Positions 1 through 6,331 of a DNA stretch of 6,331 nucleotides are shown here, piece after piece. The position numbers were made by a program, and so were the translations under genes. This DNA is from Akkermansiaceae bacterium. GTDB taxonomy: Bacteria > Verrucomicrobiota > Verrucomicrobiia > Verrucomicrobiales > Akkermansiaceae. The stretch covers positions 1-6,331 of the forward strand of contig JACMMB010000357.1 in the NCBI GenBank assembly GCA_014379305.1, read 5' to 3'. Numbering within the stretch: the first letter of the stretch is position 1; each line of letters opens with the position of its first letter. The notes under the pieces are model-generated. The model was given only the letters and a program-made list of their open reading frames with translations, searched no databases and was not told the origin of the DNA.

Positions 1-414
1 GATCGGGGTTTGCATTTCGCGGGAAATGGCGAAGAGCTCGACTCCGCGCTCTGCGAGGAGGGCCTTGTTGCCGGTGACGACAGGTTTTTTCGCCAGCAGG
101 GCTGCGGCGACGATTTCGAAGGCATCAGTGGTACCGCCGATGAGTTCGACCACGATGTCCACCGCCGGGTCATTGACGAGGGCATGCCAGTCGGTGGTGA
201 ACATTTCTTGGGAAACCTCGCCAGTGGTGGCGCGCGCCTTGGCCAGATCGCGGACGAGGATTTTCGCGATGCGGAGAGAGACGCCCTGGCCGGTGCGCTC
301 GGAGATGAGTTCGCCATTGCGCTGGAGGGTGTTCCAAACGCCGGAGCCTACGGTTCCAAATCCTGCCAGGCCGATTCCCAATTTGCTACAATCACTCACG
401 CGGGGAAGGTGCAT
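1..414 (-). CDS. hom: Homoserine dehydrogenase, N-terminal part (runs off left edge)
   Basis: This gene encodes a cytosolic enzyme that reduces aspartate-4-semialdehyde to homoserine with NAD(P)H, at the branch point to threonine, isoleucine and methionine. Only the first 138 codons are present; the frame is open to base 1 and the rest lies outside the window. Residues 12-23 form the first strand and glycine-rich loop of a Rossmann fold (G18-F-G20-T-V-G23). Later landmarks are VDIVVELIGG (85-94) and VVTGNKALLAE (112-122). K117 in that motif corresponds to the conserved cofactor-loop lysine of the family. The ATG at 414 was chosen; a GTG at 399 (residue 6) is an alternative, and neither has a Shine-Dalgarno motif. 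It lies 49 bp downstream of floA on the same strand with no terminator visible between them, so it is probably co-transcribed. The missing C-terminal half means I cannot say whether a regulatory ACT domain is present. Confidence 0.93.
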   Translation of the reverse strand, partial: MHLPRVSDCSKLGIGLAGFGTVGSGVWNTLQRNGELISERTGQGVSLRIAKILVRDLAKARATTGEVSQEMFTTDWHALVNDPAVDIVVELIGGTTDAFEIVAAALLAKKPVVTGNKALLAERGVELFAISREMQTPI

Positions 415-463
415 GAGAGGGCAGGGTGATGGCAAGCCGGAGGATCGATGTGCGGGCGGCGGA

Positions 464-1459
464 TTATTCCTCGGATTTTGAAATGGAAGAGCGCATCTGG
501 GTATCCGATTTTATATTTTCCATGCGGTAGTAGTCCATCACTCCCAAGGACCCGTTGCGTAACGCTTCGGCGAGGGCCAAAGGCACCTGGGCTTCAGCCT
601 CGACGACCTTGGCTTTCATTTCGGCGACGCGGGCGACCATTTCCTGCTCGAGGGCGACAGCGGCGGCACGACGGATTTCGGCTTCGGCCTGGGCCATGTT
701 TTTGTTGGCTTCGGCTTGGGCGACCTGGAGTTGGGCACCGACGTTCTCGCCGACATCCACATCGGCGATGTCAATGGAGAGGATTTCAAAGGCGGTGCCG
801 ACATCAAGGCCGCGGTTGAGGACGACTTTTGAGATGGAGGCAGGGGATTCCAGAACTGTTTTATAGCTATCGGCAGAGCCGATGGTGGTGACGATGCCCT
901 CGCCGACACGCGCGATGATCGTTTCCTCCTTGGCGCCGCCAACGAAGCGTTCGAGGTTGGTGCGAACGGTCACGCGGGCGCGAACTTTCACCTGTATGCC
1001 GTCTTTGGAGACGCCATCGATGGTGTTGCGGCCGGAAGCGGGGTTGGGACAGTCGATGACTTTCGGATCGACGGAGGTGCGGACGGCTTCGACGACGGAT
1101 TTTCCGGAGCCCTTGGTGGCGAGGTCAATGGCACAGGCGCGATCCCAATCAAGCTCTAGGCCGGCTTTGCGGGCGGCGATCAGTGCCTGGATGGTAGGGA
1201 GCACGTTGCCGCCTGCGAGGAAATGGGCTTCGATTTCATCGATGGCGATGTCAATTCCGGCTTTCTTGGCGGTGATCCGGGCATCGACGATGGCGCCGTA
1301 GGGCACCTGGCGCAGGCGCATGGCAATGAGATCCGAGAAACCGACATAGGCTCCGGCGAGCCAGGCTCTGAGCCAGACACTGAAGAACGACAGCATGATG
1401 CCGAAGATCACGATAAATAGAATGCCAAGAACGATGAGGACGACGGTGGAGAGTTGCAT
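464..1459 (-). CDS. floA: Flotillin-like protein FloA (membrane microdomain scaffold)
   Basis: The 331-residue product is a bacterial flotillin of the FloA/YqfA type, which oligomerises in the inner membrane and organises functional membrane microdomains. An N-terminal hydrophobic hairpin or membrane segment spans about residues 4-29. It is followed by an SPFH/PHB-like domain (about 36-235) and an Ala/Glu-rich coiled-coil region (about 238-300). Diagnostic stretches are VPYGAIVDARI (52-62), LAGGNVLPTIQALIAA (81-96), RVGEGIVTTIGSA (184-196), DVDVGENVGAQLQ (233-245) and the AEAEIRRA repeats that follow (257-264). Length and motif order match full-length FloA, with no truncation. Only 8 bp separate its ATG from the stop of the upstream short NfeD gene, which argues for co-transcription and probably coupled translation. 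No Shine-Dalgarno motif precedes the start. FloA next to NfeD is a widely conserved arrangement. Family assignment is firm; which cellular processes it organises in this organism is unknown. Confidence 0.95.
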   Translation of the reverse strand: MQLSTVVLIVLGILFIVIFGIMLSFFSVWLRAWLAGAYVGFSDLIAMRLRQVPYGAIVDARITAKKAGIDIAIDEIEAHFLAGGNVLPTIQALIAARKAGLELDWDRACAIDLATKGSGKSVVEAVRTSVDPKVIDCPNPASGRNTIDGVSKDGIQVKVRARVTVRTNLERFVGGAKEETIIARVGEGIVTTIGSADSYKTVLESPASISKVVLNRGLDVGTAFEILSIDIADVDVGENVGAQLQVAQAEANKNMAQAEAEIRRAAAVALEQEMVARVAEMKAKVVEAEAQVPLALAEALRNGSLGVMDYYRMENIKSDTQMRSSISKSEE

Positions 1460-1467
1460 GATATTTG

Positions 1468-1938
1468 CTAGGATTTGGTTCTGACGATGATCTGGAAATG
1501 ATTTGCACCGACGACTTCTAGAGTTGTGCCGCTGGCGACCTGACCGGATTCGGAAAAGGCCTCGTAGCGCTTTCCTTCGATGCTGACATAACCGCTAGGT
1601 GATAGGACGGTGACGGCTTCGGCGGATTTGCCAATCAAATCCCGAGCCTGATCGCCGATTGCGGTGGCGACGCCGGTAATCTGCCTGGCGAGGAAGAATT
1701 TTTTTCCGAACCGGGTTTGGGGGACAAGTTTCAGCTGGATATATAAGACGAGAATTGTGGCAAGGATCGTAACAGCGACGGCGATCAGGCCTGCGGAGTT
1801 GCCAAGGTTGATGAAAGCGAGAATGCAAGCGGCAAAGAGGAGGAGCCCGCCTGCGCTGCCGAGAATACCGCCCGGCACCATGACTTCGGCGGCCAACAAA
1901 AGGATGCCGATGCTGAAGAGAAGGATGATGAGGGACAT
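1468..1938 (-). CDS. Short NfeD-family membrane protein (no protease domain)
   Basis: This 156-residue protein has three closely spaced hydrophobic segments (about residues 3-18, 24-45 and 49-67), then a soluble C-terminal NfeD/OB-fold domain (about 100-156). The OB domain shows LIGKSAEAVTVLSPSG (101-116), VSIEGKRYEAF (118-128) and ASGTTLEVVGA (135-145), typical of the family. It has no ClpP-like protease domain, so it corresponds to the short NfeD1b class rather than the long class. Its OB domain is clearly related to the C-terminus of the long NfeD encoded just upstream (about 23 of 52 positions identical by hand alignment). The likely role is as a membrane partner of FloA, since NfeD proteins are known for neighbourhood and functional association with stomatin/flotillin proteins; the exact mechanism is not known. 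It starts at ATG 1938, 22 bp after the long NfeD stop, and ends 8 bp before floA. No Shine-Dalgarno motif is visible. Confidence 0.9.
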   Translation of the reverse strand: MSLIILLFSIGILLLAAEVMVPGGILGSAGGLLLFAACILAFINLGNSAGLIAVAVTILATILVLYIQLKLVPQTRFGKKFFLARQITGVATAIGDQARDLIGKSAEAVTVLSPSGYVSIEGKRYEAFSESGQVASGTTLEVVGANHFQIIVRTKS

Positions 1939-1960
1939 GGGAGATTCAGCCGGAGTTATT

Positions 1961-3358
1961 TCAGACGAGAGGTTCCACCTTCAACTCAAATTCGCCGACG
2001 CTGACGACGGTGACTTCGGTGCCGGGGCTTGCGGTGCCCAGGGTGAGCCGGGCGTCGTAGCGTTTGCCTGAGATTTCAATTTGGCCGCTGGGAAAAAGGC
2101 CGGTGACGGCGAGTCCTTGGCGACCGATGAGAGAGGGTTGGCTGCGATCCGAGTTGGCGGCAGTGGTTTCGCCACCAATGGCGGTGGTCAGGACCATTTT
2201 TCCCCAAAGCCCGCCGCTGGGCATGAAGCGGAGGAGGAGGGCGAACATCAGGATCGCGCCGCCGACTCCTGCGATGAGATTGATCATGGGCCGGGCGAGA
2301 AAGCTGGAATTCCATGGGATGGGTTGCTTGGGCCAGATATCGGACATGCCCCAAATCAGGGATCCGAACATCAACAGCGCTCCAGGGATCGCCAGGACGA
2401 ACAGCCCGGGAATGAAGAATAGATCGATAATAACCAGCGCCAGGCCGAGTGCGAAGAAAAGGGCCGGTTCGTGGCCGGAGAGTCCGGCGGCGTAGTGACC
2501 AAAAAAGACGATGGCGAGGAAGATTCCGCCACCGATGCCGAAGATGCCGAAGCCGGGCGTTTTGAACTCTATGAAAATGAGGAGGAGTCCGGCCGCGAGC
2601 AGGATCGGGGTGAGTGTGGTCAGGTATTGCGCGATTTTTTCCGACCACGTGATTTCCAAACGGGTGGCGGAGTAGTTTTCCTTTCCCAGCAATGTATCCA
2701 TCAGGCTTTCCAGACTCGGCTCGATGCCAGCGCCGAGCAGGGTTTGTGCAGGATCGCCGTATTTTTTCACGGCTTCCACTGCGGTGAGGGTCAGGAGTTC
2801 GCCTTTGGGTTTGATGATGTCCTCGCCGATTTTGAGTTCATAGTCCTCATCGATCATCGCGGAGATGACTTCGCCGCGGTAGCCTTTGTCTTCGGAAACG
2901 GAGCGGACAACGGCCTTGAGATAGGAGACGATTTTGAGCTTCATGGTCGCGTCGATATCCTGCCCAGCGCCACTGACAGGGGCGGCGGCGCCGATTACCG
3001 CGCCAGGTGAGAAATAAATTTCATCCGTTCCTGCGGATATGAGGGCACCGGCGGAAATGGCCTCGCGATTGACGTAAGTGACGACTTTTCCTGGAAAGCG
3101 CTCGATGGCCTTCAACATATCAAAGGTGATATCGAGACGGCCACCGGGTGTTTCCATATCGAGGATCACGGTATCAGCGCCTTGCTCGATGGCGGTTTTC
3201 AGACCACGGCGAAGAATGAAGAGTTCGGGAGGCGCGATCTGGGCGCGGATCGGGATTACGATGACTTTCTTTTTTCCAATGCTTGCGGGTTGCTGTGAAT
3301 GGGAAATTCCAGGGAGCAATCCAAGGATTGCGGAAAGCAGGCAGAGGAAAAGCTTCAC
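1961..3358 (-). CDS. Long NfeD membrane protein with ClpP-like Ser/Lys protease domain
   Basis: This is a membrane-anchored NfeD1a-type protein: secreted ClpP/Clp-crotonase-like protease domain, multi-pass membrane region, C-terminal OB fold. Numbering is from the GTG at 3358 (465 residues). Residues 1-21 form a signal peptide (MKLFLCLLSAILGLL, likely cleavage after SHS). The protease domain (about 30-200) has TPGG (70-73, oxyanion region), the putative nucleophile Ser102 in AISAGALIS, and the putative general base Lys142 in MKLKIVSYLK. That pair matches the Ser/Lys dyad described for the archaeal homologue PH1510. About five membrane segments lie near 247-265, 271-293, 299-318, 320-338 and 358-377. 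The OB fold covers about 406-464 (SLIGRQGLAV, PSGQIEISGKRYDA). The start is uncertain: the frame also offers TTG at 3394 and GTG at 3388, which add 10-12 residues. I prefer 3358 because it places Met-Lys directly before the hydrophobic core; none of the starts has a Shine-Dalgarno motif. The gene follows glgB and precedes the short NfeD by 22 bp. Confidence 0.9.
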   Translation of the reverse strand: MKLFLCLLSAILGLLPGISHSQQPASIGKKKVIVIPIRAQIAPPELFILRRGLKTAIEQGADTVILDMETPGGRLDITFDMLKAIERFPGKVVTYVNREAISAGALISAGTDEIYFSPGAVIGAAAPVSGAGQDIDATMKLKIVSYLKAVVRSVSEDKGYRGEVISAMIDEDYELKIGEDIIKPKGELLTLTAVEAVKKYGDPAQTLLGAGIEPSLESLMDTLLGKENYSATRLEITWSEKIAQYLTTLTPILLAAGLLLIFIEFKTPGFGIFGIGGGIFLAIVFFGHYAAGLSGHEPALFFALGLALVIIDLFFIPGLFVLAIPGALLMFGSLIWGMSDIWPKQPIPWNSSFLARPMINLIAGVGGAILMFALLLRFMPSGGLWGKMVLTTAIGGETTAANSDRSQPSLIGRQGLAVTGLFPSGQIEISGKRYDARLTLGTASPGTEVTVVSVGEFELKVEPLV

Positions 3359-3415
3359 GTCGGGGAACTTGAGACAGGGCTTGATCACGCGCAAGATGGA
3401 TTCGAGGACGCGCGT

Positions 3416-5410
3416 TCAAGTGCCGAAGACGAGCGCGGTGCGGGAGGTCGTATAGATCTTCATCTGGCCGTCCGCCGCGATAGGGTAGTCGAAGCTGTGA
3501 TCGATCCGGCAATGGCCGCCGAATTCCGTGGCGTCCGAATCCAGGAGCAGTTTGTGAGTTAGCTTGCGGTAGGGACTCAGGCCATAGCTGAAAATGGATT
3601 TGGTCGGGGAGAGGTTGATTACGAAAACGAGATTTGCGCGTTCGGCGATCAGGATCTGGTTTTCGTGATCGATGTGTATGAGCTGGGCGGGGGCGGAGGA
3701 GAGGAGCTGGGTGTTTTTCGCAAGTTCCAGCATCCCGCGATCCCACTTGGCAAGCCATTGGTATTTCAGATCGGGATTGTCGAGGAGGGACCATTGGCGG
3801 CGGCAGTAATGATAGGACCAGCCATTGCCTTCGCGGGGGAAATCGAGCCATTCCGGATGACCGAATTCATTTCCCATGAATGAAAGCCAACCTTCGCCAC
3901 CAAAGGCGAGAGTGAGGAGGCGGATGATTTTGTGGAGTGCGATGCCCCGCTCGATGACCGGGTGCGGATCATCCTTGGCCATATGCCAGTACATTTCCTT
4001 GTCCATGAGCCAGAAGGCGAGGGTTTTGTCGCCGACGAGGGCCTGATCATGGCTTTCGGCGTAGGCGATGGTGGCTTCGCCGTGGCGGCGGTTGGTAAGG
4101 ACGCCCCAGAGTTCGTCGAGATTCCAATCCTCATCGCGGGAGTGTTTGAGAAGTTTGATCCAGTGATCGGGGATGCCCATGGCGAGGCGATGGGTGAAGC
4201 CGATGCCGCCATCCATGTTCGGGCGGCACAGGCCGGGCATGCCGGACATGTCCTCGGCGACGACGATTGCCCCGGGCTTGATTTCCGCAATGAGTTCGTT
4301 GGTGAGTTTCAAATAGAGAATCGCATCCTCGTCCGCATCATTTCCGAAATAATCGTCATAGGAGCCAAAGGCGCGGTCGCCGTGGGAATGATAAAGCATG
4401 GAGGTAACTCCATCGAAGCGGAAACCATCGAAGTGGTATTCCTCCAGCCAGAAGCGAACGTTTGAGAGCAGGAACTGCCTCACTTCCGGCCTGCCGTAAT
4501 CAAAGCATTTTGAGTCCCATCCGGGATGTTCGCCTCTTGCGCCAGAGTGGAAATACTGATGGCCGGAACCATCGAAATTGTTGAGTCCTTCAGAAAGATT
4601 TTTCACGGCGTGGGAATGCACGACATCCAGCAAAACGGCGATTTTCATGCCGTGGGCGGTATCGATCAGGTATTTCAGATCCTCGGGTGTGCCGAAGCGC
4701 GAGCAAGCGGCGAAAAAAGACGAGACGTGATAGCCGAATGAGCCGTAGTACGGATGCTCCTGCACCGCCATGAGTTGGACGGTATTGTATCCGGCTCCGG
4801 CAACACGGGGGAGGACCTCGTCTGCAAACTCGCGGTAGGTGTGGACGCGTGGCTCCTCGCCAGCCATGCCGGTGTGGGATTCGTAAATCAGCGGCGCGCC
4901 GATCCCGCGTGGGTCGAATTCGTGTTTCCAAAGATATGGTTCCGGGGGGTTCCATATTTGGCCGGTGTAATCGTGAGTCGCCGGATCCTGGACGGCTCGG
5001 CGGATGCAAGCGGGGAGACGGTCGCGGCGGGAATCATCCGCTCCATGCACGTGGAGTTTGATTTTTTCGCCATGCGCGAGCTCGGTGGAATTGAGAACCA
5101 GTTCCCAAATACCGCCTTCTTTTTTTTCGAGCGGATGGGATTCGCGTTTCCACCCATTGAAATCGCCTATGAGAGAGACCGCTTTTGCCTCCGGAGCCCA
5201 CTCCCGGACGATCCACTGGTTGGTAGCGGGATTGAAATGGATGCCACTGTATTTATGGCCTCTGGCGTAGGCGCTGAGTGAACCGGATTTTTCCCGAATG
5301 TCCGCCAAAGCAGTTTGGAATCGGCTGGAGCGGCGGCGGATGGCTTCGGTCTGCGGCTCAAGCCATGGATCATCCTGCACAAGTTTCGGGATATCTGTGT
5401 TCTTGTCCAT
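3416..5410 (-). CDS. glgB: 1,4-alpha-glucan branching enzyme, eukaryotic-like GH13_8 type
   Basis: The 664-residue enzyme cleaves alpha-1,4-glucan chains and rejoins them through alpha-1,6 bonds, creating branches in glycogen in the cytoplasm. An N-terminal helical region (about 1-55) leads into a CBM48 domain (about 60-150, with REWAPEAKAVSLIGDFNGW at 69-87). The GH13 (alpha/beta)8 barrel follows (about 170-560), then a C-terminal beta domain (about 570-664). Conserved GH13 regions are all intact: DVVHSHAVKN (262-271), GFRFDGVTSM (329-338) with nucleophile Asp333, VVAEDMSGMP (383-392) with acid/base Glu386, and AESHDQAL (451-458) with Asp455. The sequence resembles human GBE1 and plant or yeast branching enzymes (YGSFGYHVSSFFAA, FMGNEFGHPEWLDFPR) more than E. 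coli GlgB, and it lacks the extra N1 domain of the E. coli type. It is first in the minus-strand unit. No glgA, glgC or glgP is adjacent. ATG 5410 has no Shine-Dalgarno motif upstream. Confidence 0.96.
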   Translation of the reverse strand: MDKNTDIPKLVQDDPWLEPQTEAIRRRSSRFQTALADIREKSGSLSAYARGHKYSGIHFNPATNQWIVREWAPEAKAVSLIGDFNGWKRESHPLEKKEGGIWELVLNSTELAHGEKIKLHVHGADDSRRDRLPACIRRAVQDPATHDYTGQIWNPPEPYLWKHEFDPRGIGAPLIYESHTGMAGEEPRVHTYREFADEVLPRVAGAGYNTVQLMAVQEHPYYGSFGYHVSSFFAACSRFGTPEDLKYLIDTAHGMKIAVLLDVVHSHAVKNLSEGLNNFDGSGHQYFHSGARGEHPGWDSKCFDYGRPEVRQFLLSNVRFWLEEYHFDGFRFDGVTSMLYHSHGDRAFGSYDDYFGNDADEDAILYLKLTNELIAEIKPGAIVVAEDMSGMPGLCRPNMDGGIGFTHRLAMGIPDHWIKLLKHSRDEDWNLDELWGVLTNRRHGEATIAYAESHDQALVGDKTLAFWLMDKEMYWHMAKDDPHPVIERGIALHKIIRLLTLAFGGEGWLSFMGNEFGHPEWLDFPREGNGWSYHYCRRQWSLLDNPDLKYQWLAKWDRGMLELAKNTQLLSSAPAQLIHIDHENQILIAERANLVFVINLSPTKSIFSYGLSPYRKLTHKLLLDSDATEFGGHCRIDHSFDYPIAADGQMKIYTTSRTALVFGT

Positions 5411-5534
5411 GTCTAGTAGTTAAGCGGGTCGATTGAATGTGGAAAACAGAAAAGGAAGGACATTTTGATCCGCTAAAATAGATTGTCGCCCGCAGTGAAA
5501 CTTGAGGCTTGGAAGCGACTATCGGGGTCTTAGC
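5411..5534. promoter_or_regulatory. Divergent intergenic region between glgB and the symporter gene
   Basis: This 124 bp gap lies between two divergently transcribed genes, so it must hold the promoter of the symporter gene and probably that of the glgB-led unit. The one recognisable element is TAAAAT at 5474-5479 in an AT-rich patch, which could be a -10 box on the plus strand (one mismatch to TATAAT). No convincing -35 hexamer sits 16-18 bp upstream of it. The reverse complement of the same patch (TATTTT) could serve the minus strand equally weakly. There is no clear operator palindrome, riboswitch fold or hairpin. The role is inferred from gene orientation; the exact promoter positions are not supported. 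Confidence 0.45.
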
Positions 5535-6331
5535 ATGCGGCTCATGACCGATTTGACACTGGATCTAGTTATCATTGGAATTTACTTCGCGATCATTATC
5601 GGCATCGGCGTGCATTTCAGCAGACGCAACAAGGATGTCTCGGAGTTCGCACTGGGTGGGCGGTCGATCCCGTGGTGGGCGGTGCTCGCATCCATCCTCG
5701 CTTCTGAAATCAGCGCCGGCACTTTTTTCGGAACGCCTGGAGAGGGCTTCCGGCTTAGGAATTACACCTACGCGCAGCTAATGGTGGGTTATCTCTTGGC
5801 GCGGCTGGTGGTGAGCGCGGTCTTCATCCCGGCGTATTACAAATACAATGTAGTCAGTATCTACGAATTTCTTGAAATCCGTTTCGGTCCGCGCACGCGG
5901 CGGATGGCCAGCGCGATTTTCCTTTTAACCCGGTCTCTGGCAAGCGGATCAAGGCTGTGGGTGCCTACTCTTCTGTTAGTAGTCATATGGAATCAAATGA
6001 ATCCGGGGAATCCGTTGGGGAATTGGCAGCAATTCTGGTTCACCGGAGCCGGTCTCGTATTGATCAGCTTGCTGACAGCGGCCTACACGGCTGTCGGTGG
6101 CATCAAGGCGGTGATTTGGACGGATGTTTTGCAAATCGCGGTCCTGTTTTGTGCGCTCGGATTTTCAGTCTGGTATTTGCTGGGTCATATTCCCGGAGGA
6201 TGGGAAGGGGCGAAAACCCATCTTACCGGCGCGGACGATCTCAAACTGTGGGAGTGGGAAGGCGATAAACCGGCGGATACGGCGTGGGGAAAAATCAAGA
6301 GCGTATTGGAAAGTGAGTTTACCGTGTGGGC
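5535..6331 (+). CDS. Sodium:solute symporter (SSS family), N-terminal part (runs off right edge)
   Basis: The frame stays open from ATG 5535 to the window end, giving 265 residues of a multi-pass inner-membrane transporter of the SSS family (TC 2.A.21). These proteins use the sodium gradient to import sugars, amino acids, organic acids or vitamins. Hydrophobic segments lie near residues 9-27, 46-66, 79-100, 125-151, 169-187 and 197-217. Family hallmarks are EFALGGRSIPWWAVLAS (37-53), ASEISAGTFFG (56-66), VSIYEFLEIRFGPRTR (107-122) and TAAYTAVGGIKAVIWTDVLQ (181-200), the last being the classic SSS signature region. A charged loop with several Trp residues (about 222-265) follows. ATG 5535 has a weak GGGG (5524-5527) seven bases upstream; ATG 5544, which gives MTDLTLDLVII, is an equally plausible start. 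An in-frame TGA at 5496-5498 bounds the gene upstream. The gene is divergent from glgB. The substrate cannot be deduced because the C-terminal half is missing. Confidence 0.93.
   Translation, partial: MRLMTDLTLDLVIIGIYFAIIIGIGVHFSRRNKDVSEFALGGRSIPWWAVLASILASEISAGTFFGTPGEGFRLRNYTYAQLMVGYLLARLVVSAVFIPAYYKYNVVSIYEFLEIRFGPRTRRMASAIFLLTRSLASGSRLWVPTLLLVVIWNQMNPGNPLGNWQQFWFTGAGLVLISLLTAAYTAVGGIKAVIWTDVLQIAVLFCALGFSVWYLLGHIPGGWEGAKTHLTGADDLKLWEWEGDKPADTAWGKIKSVLESEFTVW

Larger units (their letters stand above)
1..5410 (-). other. Putative operon glgB - long nfeD - short nfeD - floA - hom
   Basis: Five consecutive minus-strand genes have gaps of 57 (or 21, depending on the long NfeD start), 22, 8 and 49 bp. 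None of the gaps contains a GC-rich hairpin followed by a T run on the minus strand, so a single transcript is likely. The 49 bp gap before hom is the least certain junction and could hold a second start of transcription, although I see no promoter motif in it. The unit begins at the divergent region 5411-5534 and continues beyond base 1. Operon structure is inferred from spacing and orientation only. Confidence 0.6.

Noticed and set aside
10..429. Plus-strand frame covering the left edge
   Set aside because: The minus strand here encodes an unmistakable homoserine dehydrogenase N-terminus (GFGTVG, TGNKALL), so the plus-strand frame is a shadow.
415..463. Possible terminator between floA and hom
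   Set aside because: The 49 bp gap is GC-rich but I find only a 3 bp stem (GGC-AA-GCC) and no downstream T run on the minus strand.
1699..1705. Run of A residues on the coding strand of the short NfeD gene
   Set aside because: The reading frame is intact on both sides and the domain is full length; the run simply encodes the Lys-Lys pair after the membrane segments.
2471..3010. Open plus-strand frame of 179 codons opposite the long NfeD
   Set aside because: Antisense shadow of a clearly conserved gene; its composition is biased and it resembles no family I know.
3932..4465. Open plus-strand frame of 177 codons opposite glgB
   Set aside because: It lies wholly antisense to the conserved GH13 catalytic core, has no recognisable motifs, and is explained by high GC and codon bias of glgB.
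5120..5127. Run of eight A on the coding strand of glgB (GAA AAA AAA GAA), a possible slippery site
   Set aside because: The zero frame continues through full conserved GlgB, and no stimulatory hairpin or useful alternative product is apparent. It encodes an ordinary Lys-Lys in a CBM48 loop.
4754..5281. Open plus-strand frame of 175 codons opposite the glgB N-terminal half
   Set aside because: Antisense to the CBM48 and early barrel coding sequence, with no motif or credible start signal.
5957..6268. Plus-strand frame of 103 codons at the right edge
   Set aside because: It is an out-of-frame reading of the symporter gene, whose own frame is open from 5535 to the window end and carries SSS motifs.

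Overview
The window looks like chromosomal DNA from a Gram-negative bacterium of moderately high GC. The gene set (a eukaryote-like glycogen branching enzyme, a FloA-type flotillin with two NfeD partners, and a sodium:solute symporter) and the almost complete lack of Shine-Dalgarno motifs fit the Verrucomicrobiota/Planctomycetota side of the PVC superphylum. That placement is an inference from gene type only, because there is no rRNA or other marker gene here.

Layout: positions 1-5410 hold five tightly packed minus-strand genes. In transcription order they are glgB (5410-3416), a long membrane NfeD with a ClpP-like Ser/Lys protease domain (3358-1961, or from 3394), a short NfeD with no protease domain (1938-1468), floA (1459-464), and the N-terminal 138 residues of homoserine dehydrogenase (414-1, running off the left edge). 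Gaps are about 57 (or 21), 22, 8 and 49 bp, and I see no hairpin terminator between genes, so they probably form one transcription unit. A 124 bp divergent intergenic region (5411-5534) separates this unit from the plus-strand gene at 5535, a sodium:solute symporter (SSS family) whose first 265 residues are present before the right edge.

How the parts work together: NfeD-long, NfeD-short and FloA are the familiar flotillin/NfeD membrane-microdomain module, here with both NfeD forms present. glgB (glycogen branching) and hom (threonine/methionine/isoleucine biosynthesis) are metabolic genes with no obvious biochemical link to it; they may simply be co-transcribed. The symporter could bring in a sugar or other organic solute, which would fit next to a glycogen gene, but its substrate cannot be read from the sequence.

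I see no RNA gene, mobile element, CRISPR array, phage gene or defence system. The window is mostly ordinary core genome. The points most worth a second look are the eukaryotic-type branching enzyme, the paired NfeD genes, and the unusual operon mix.
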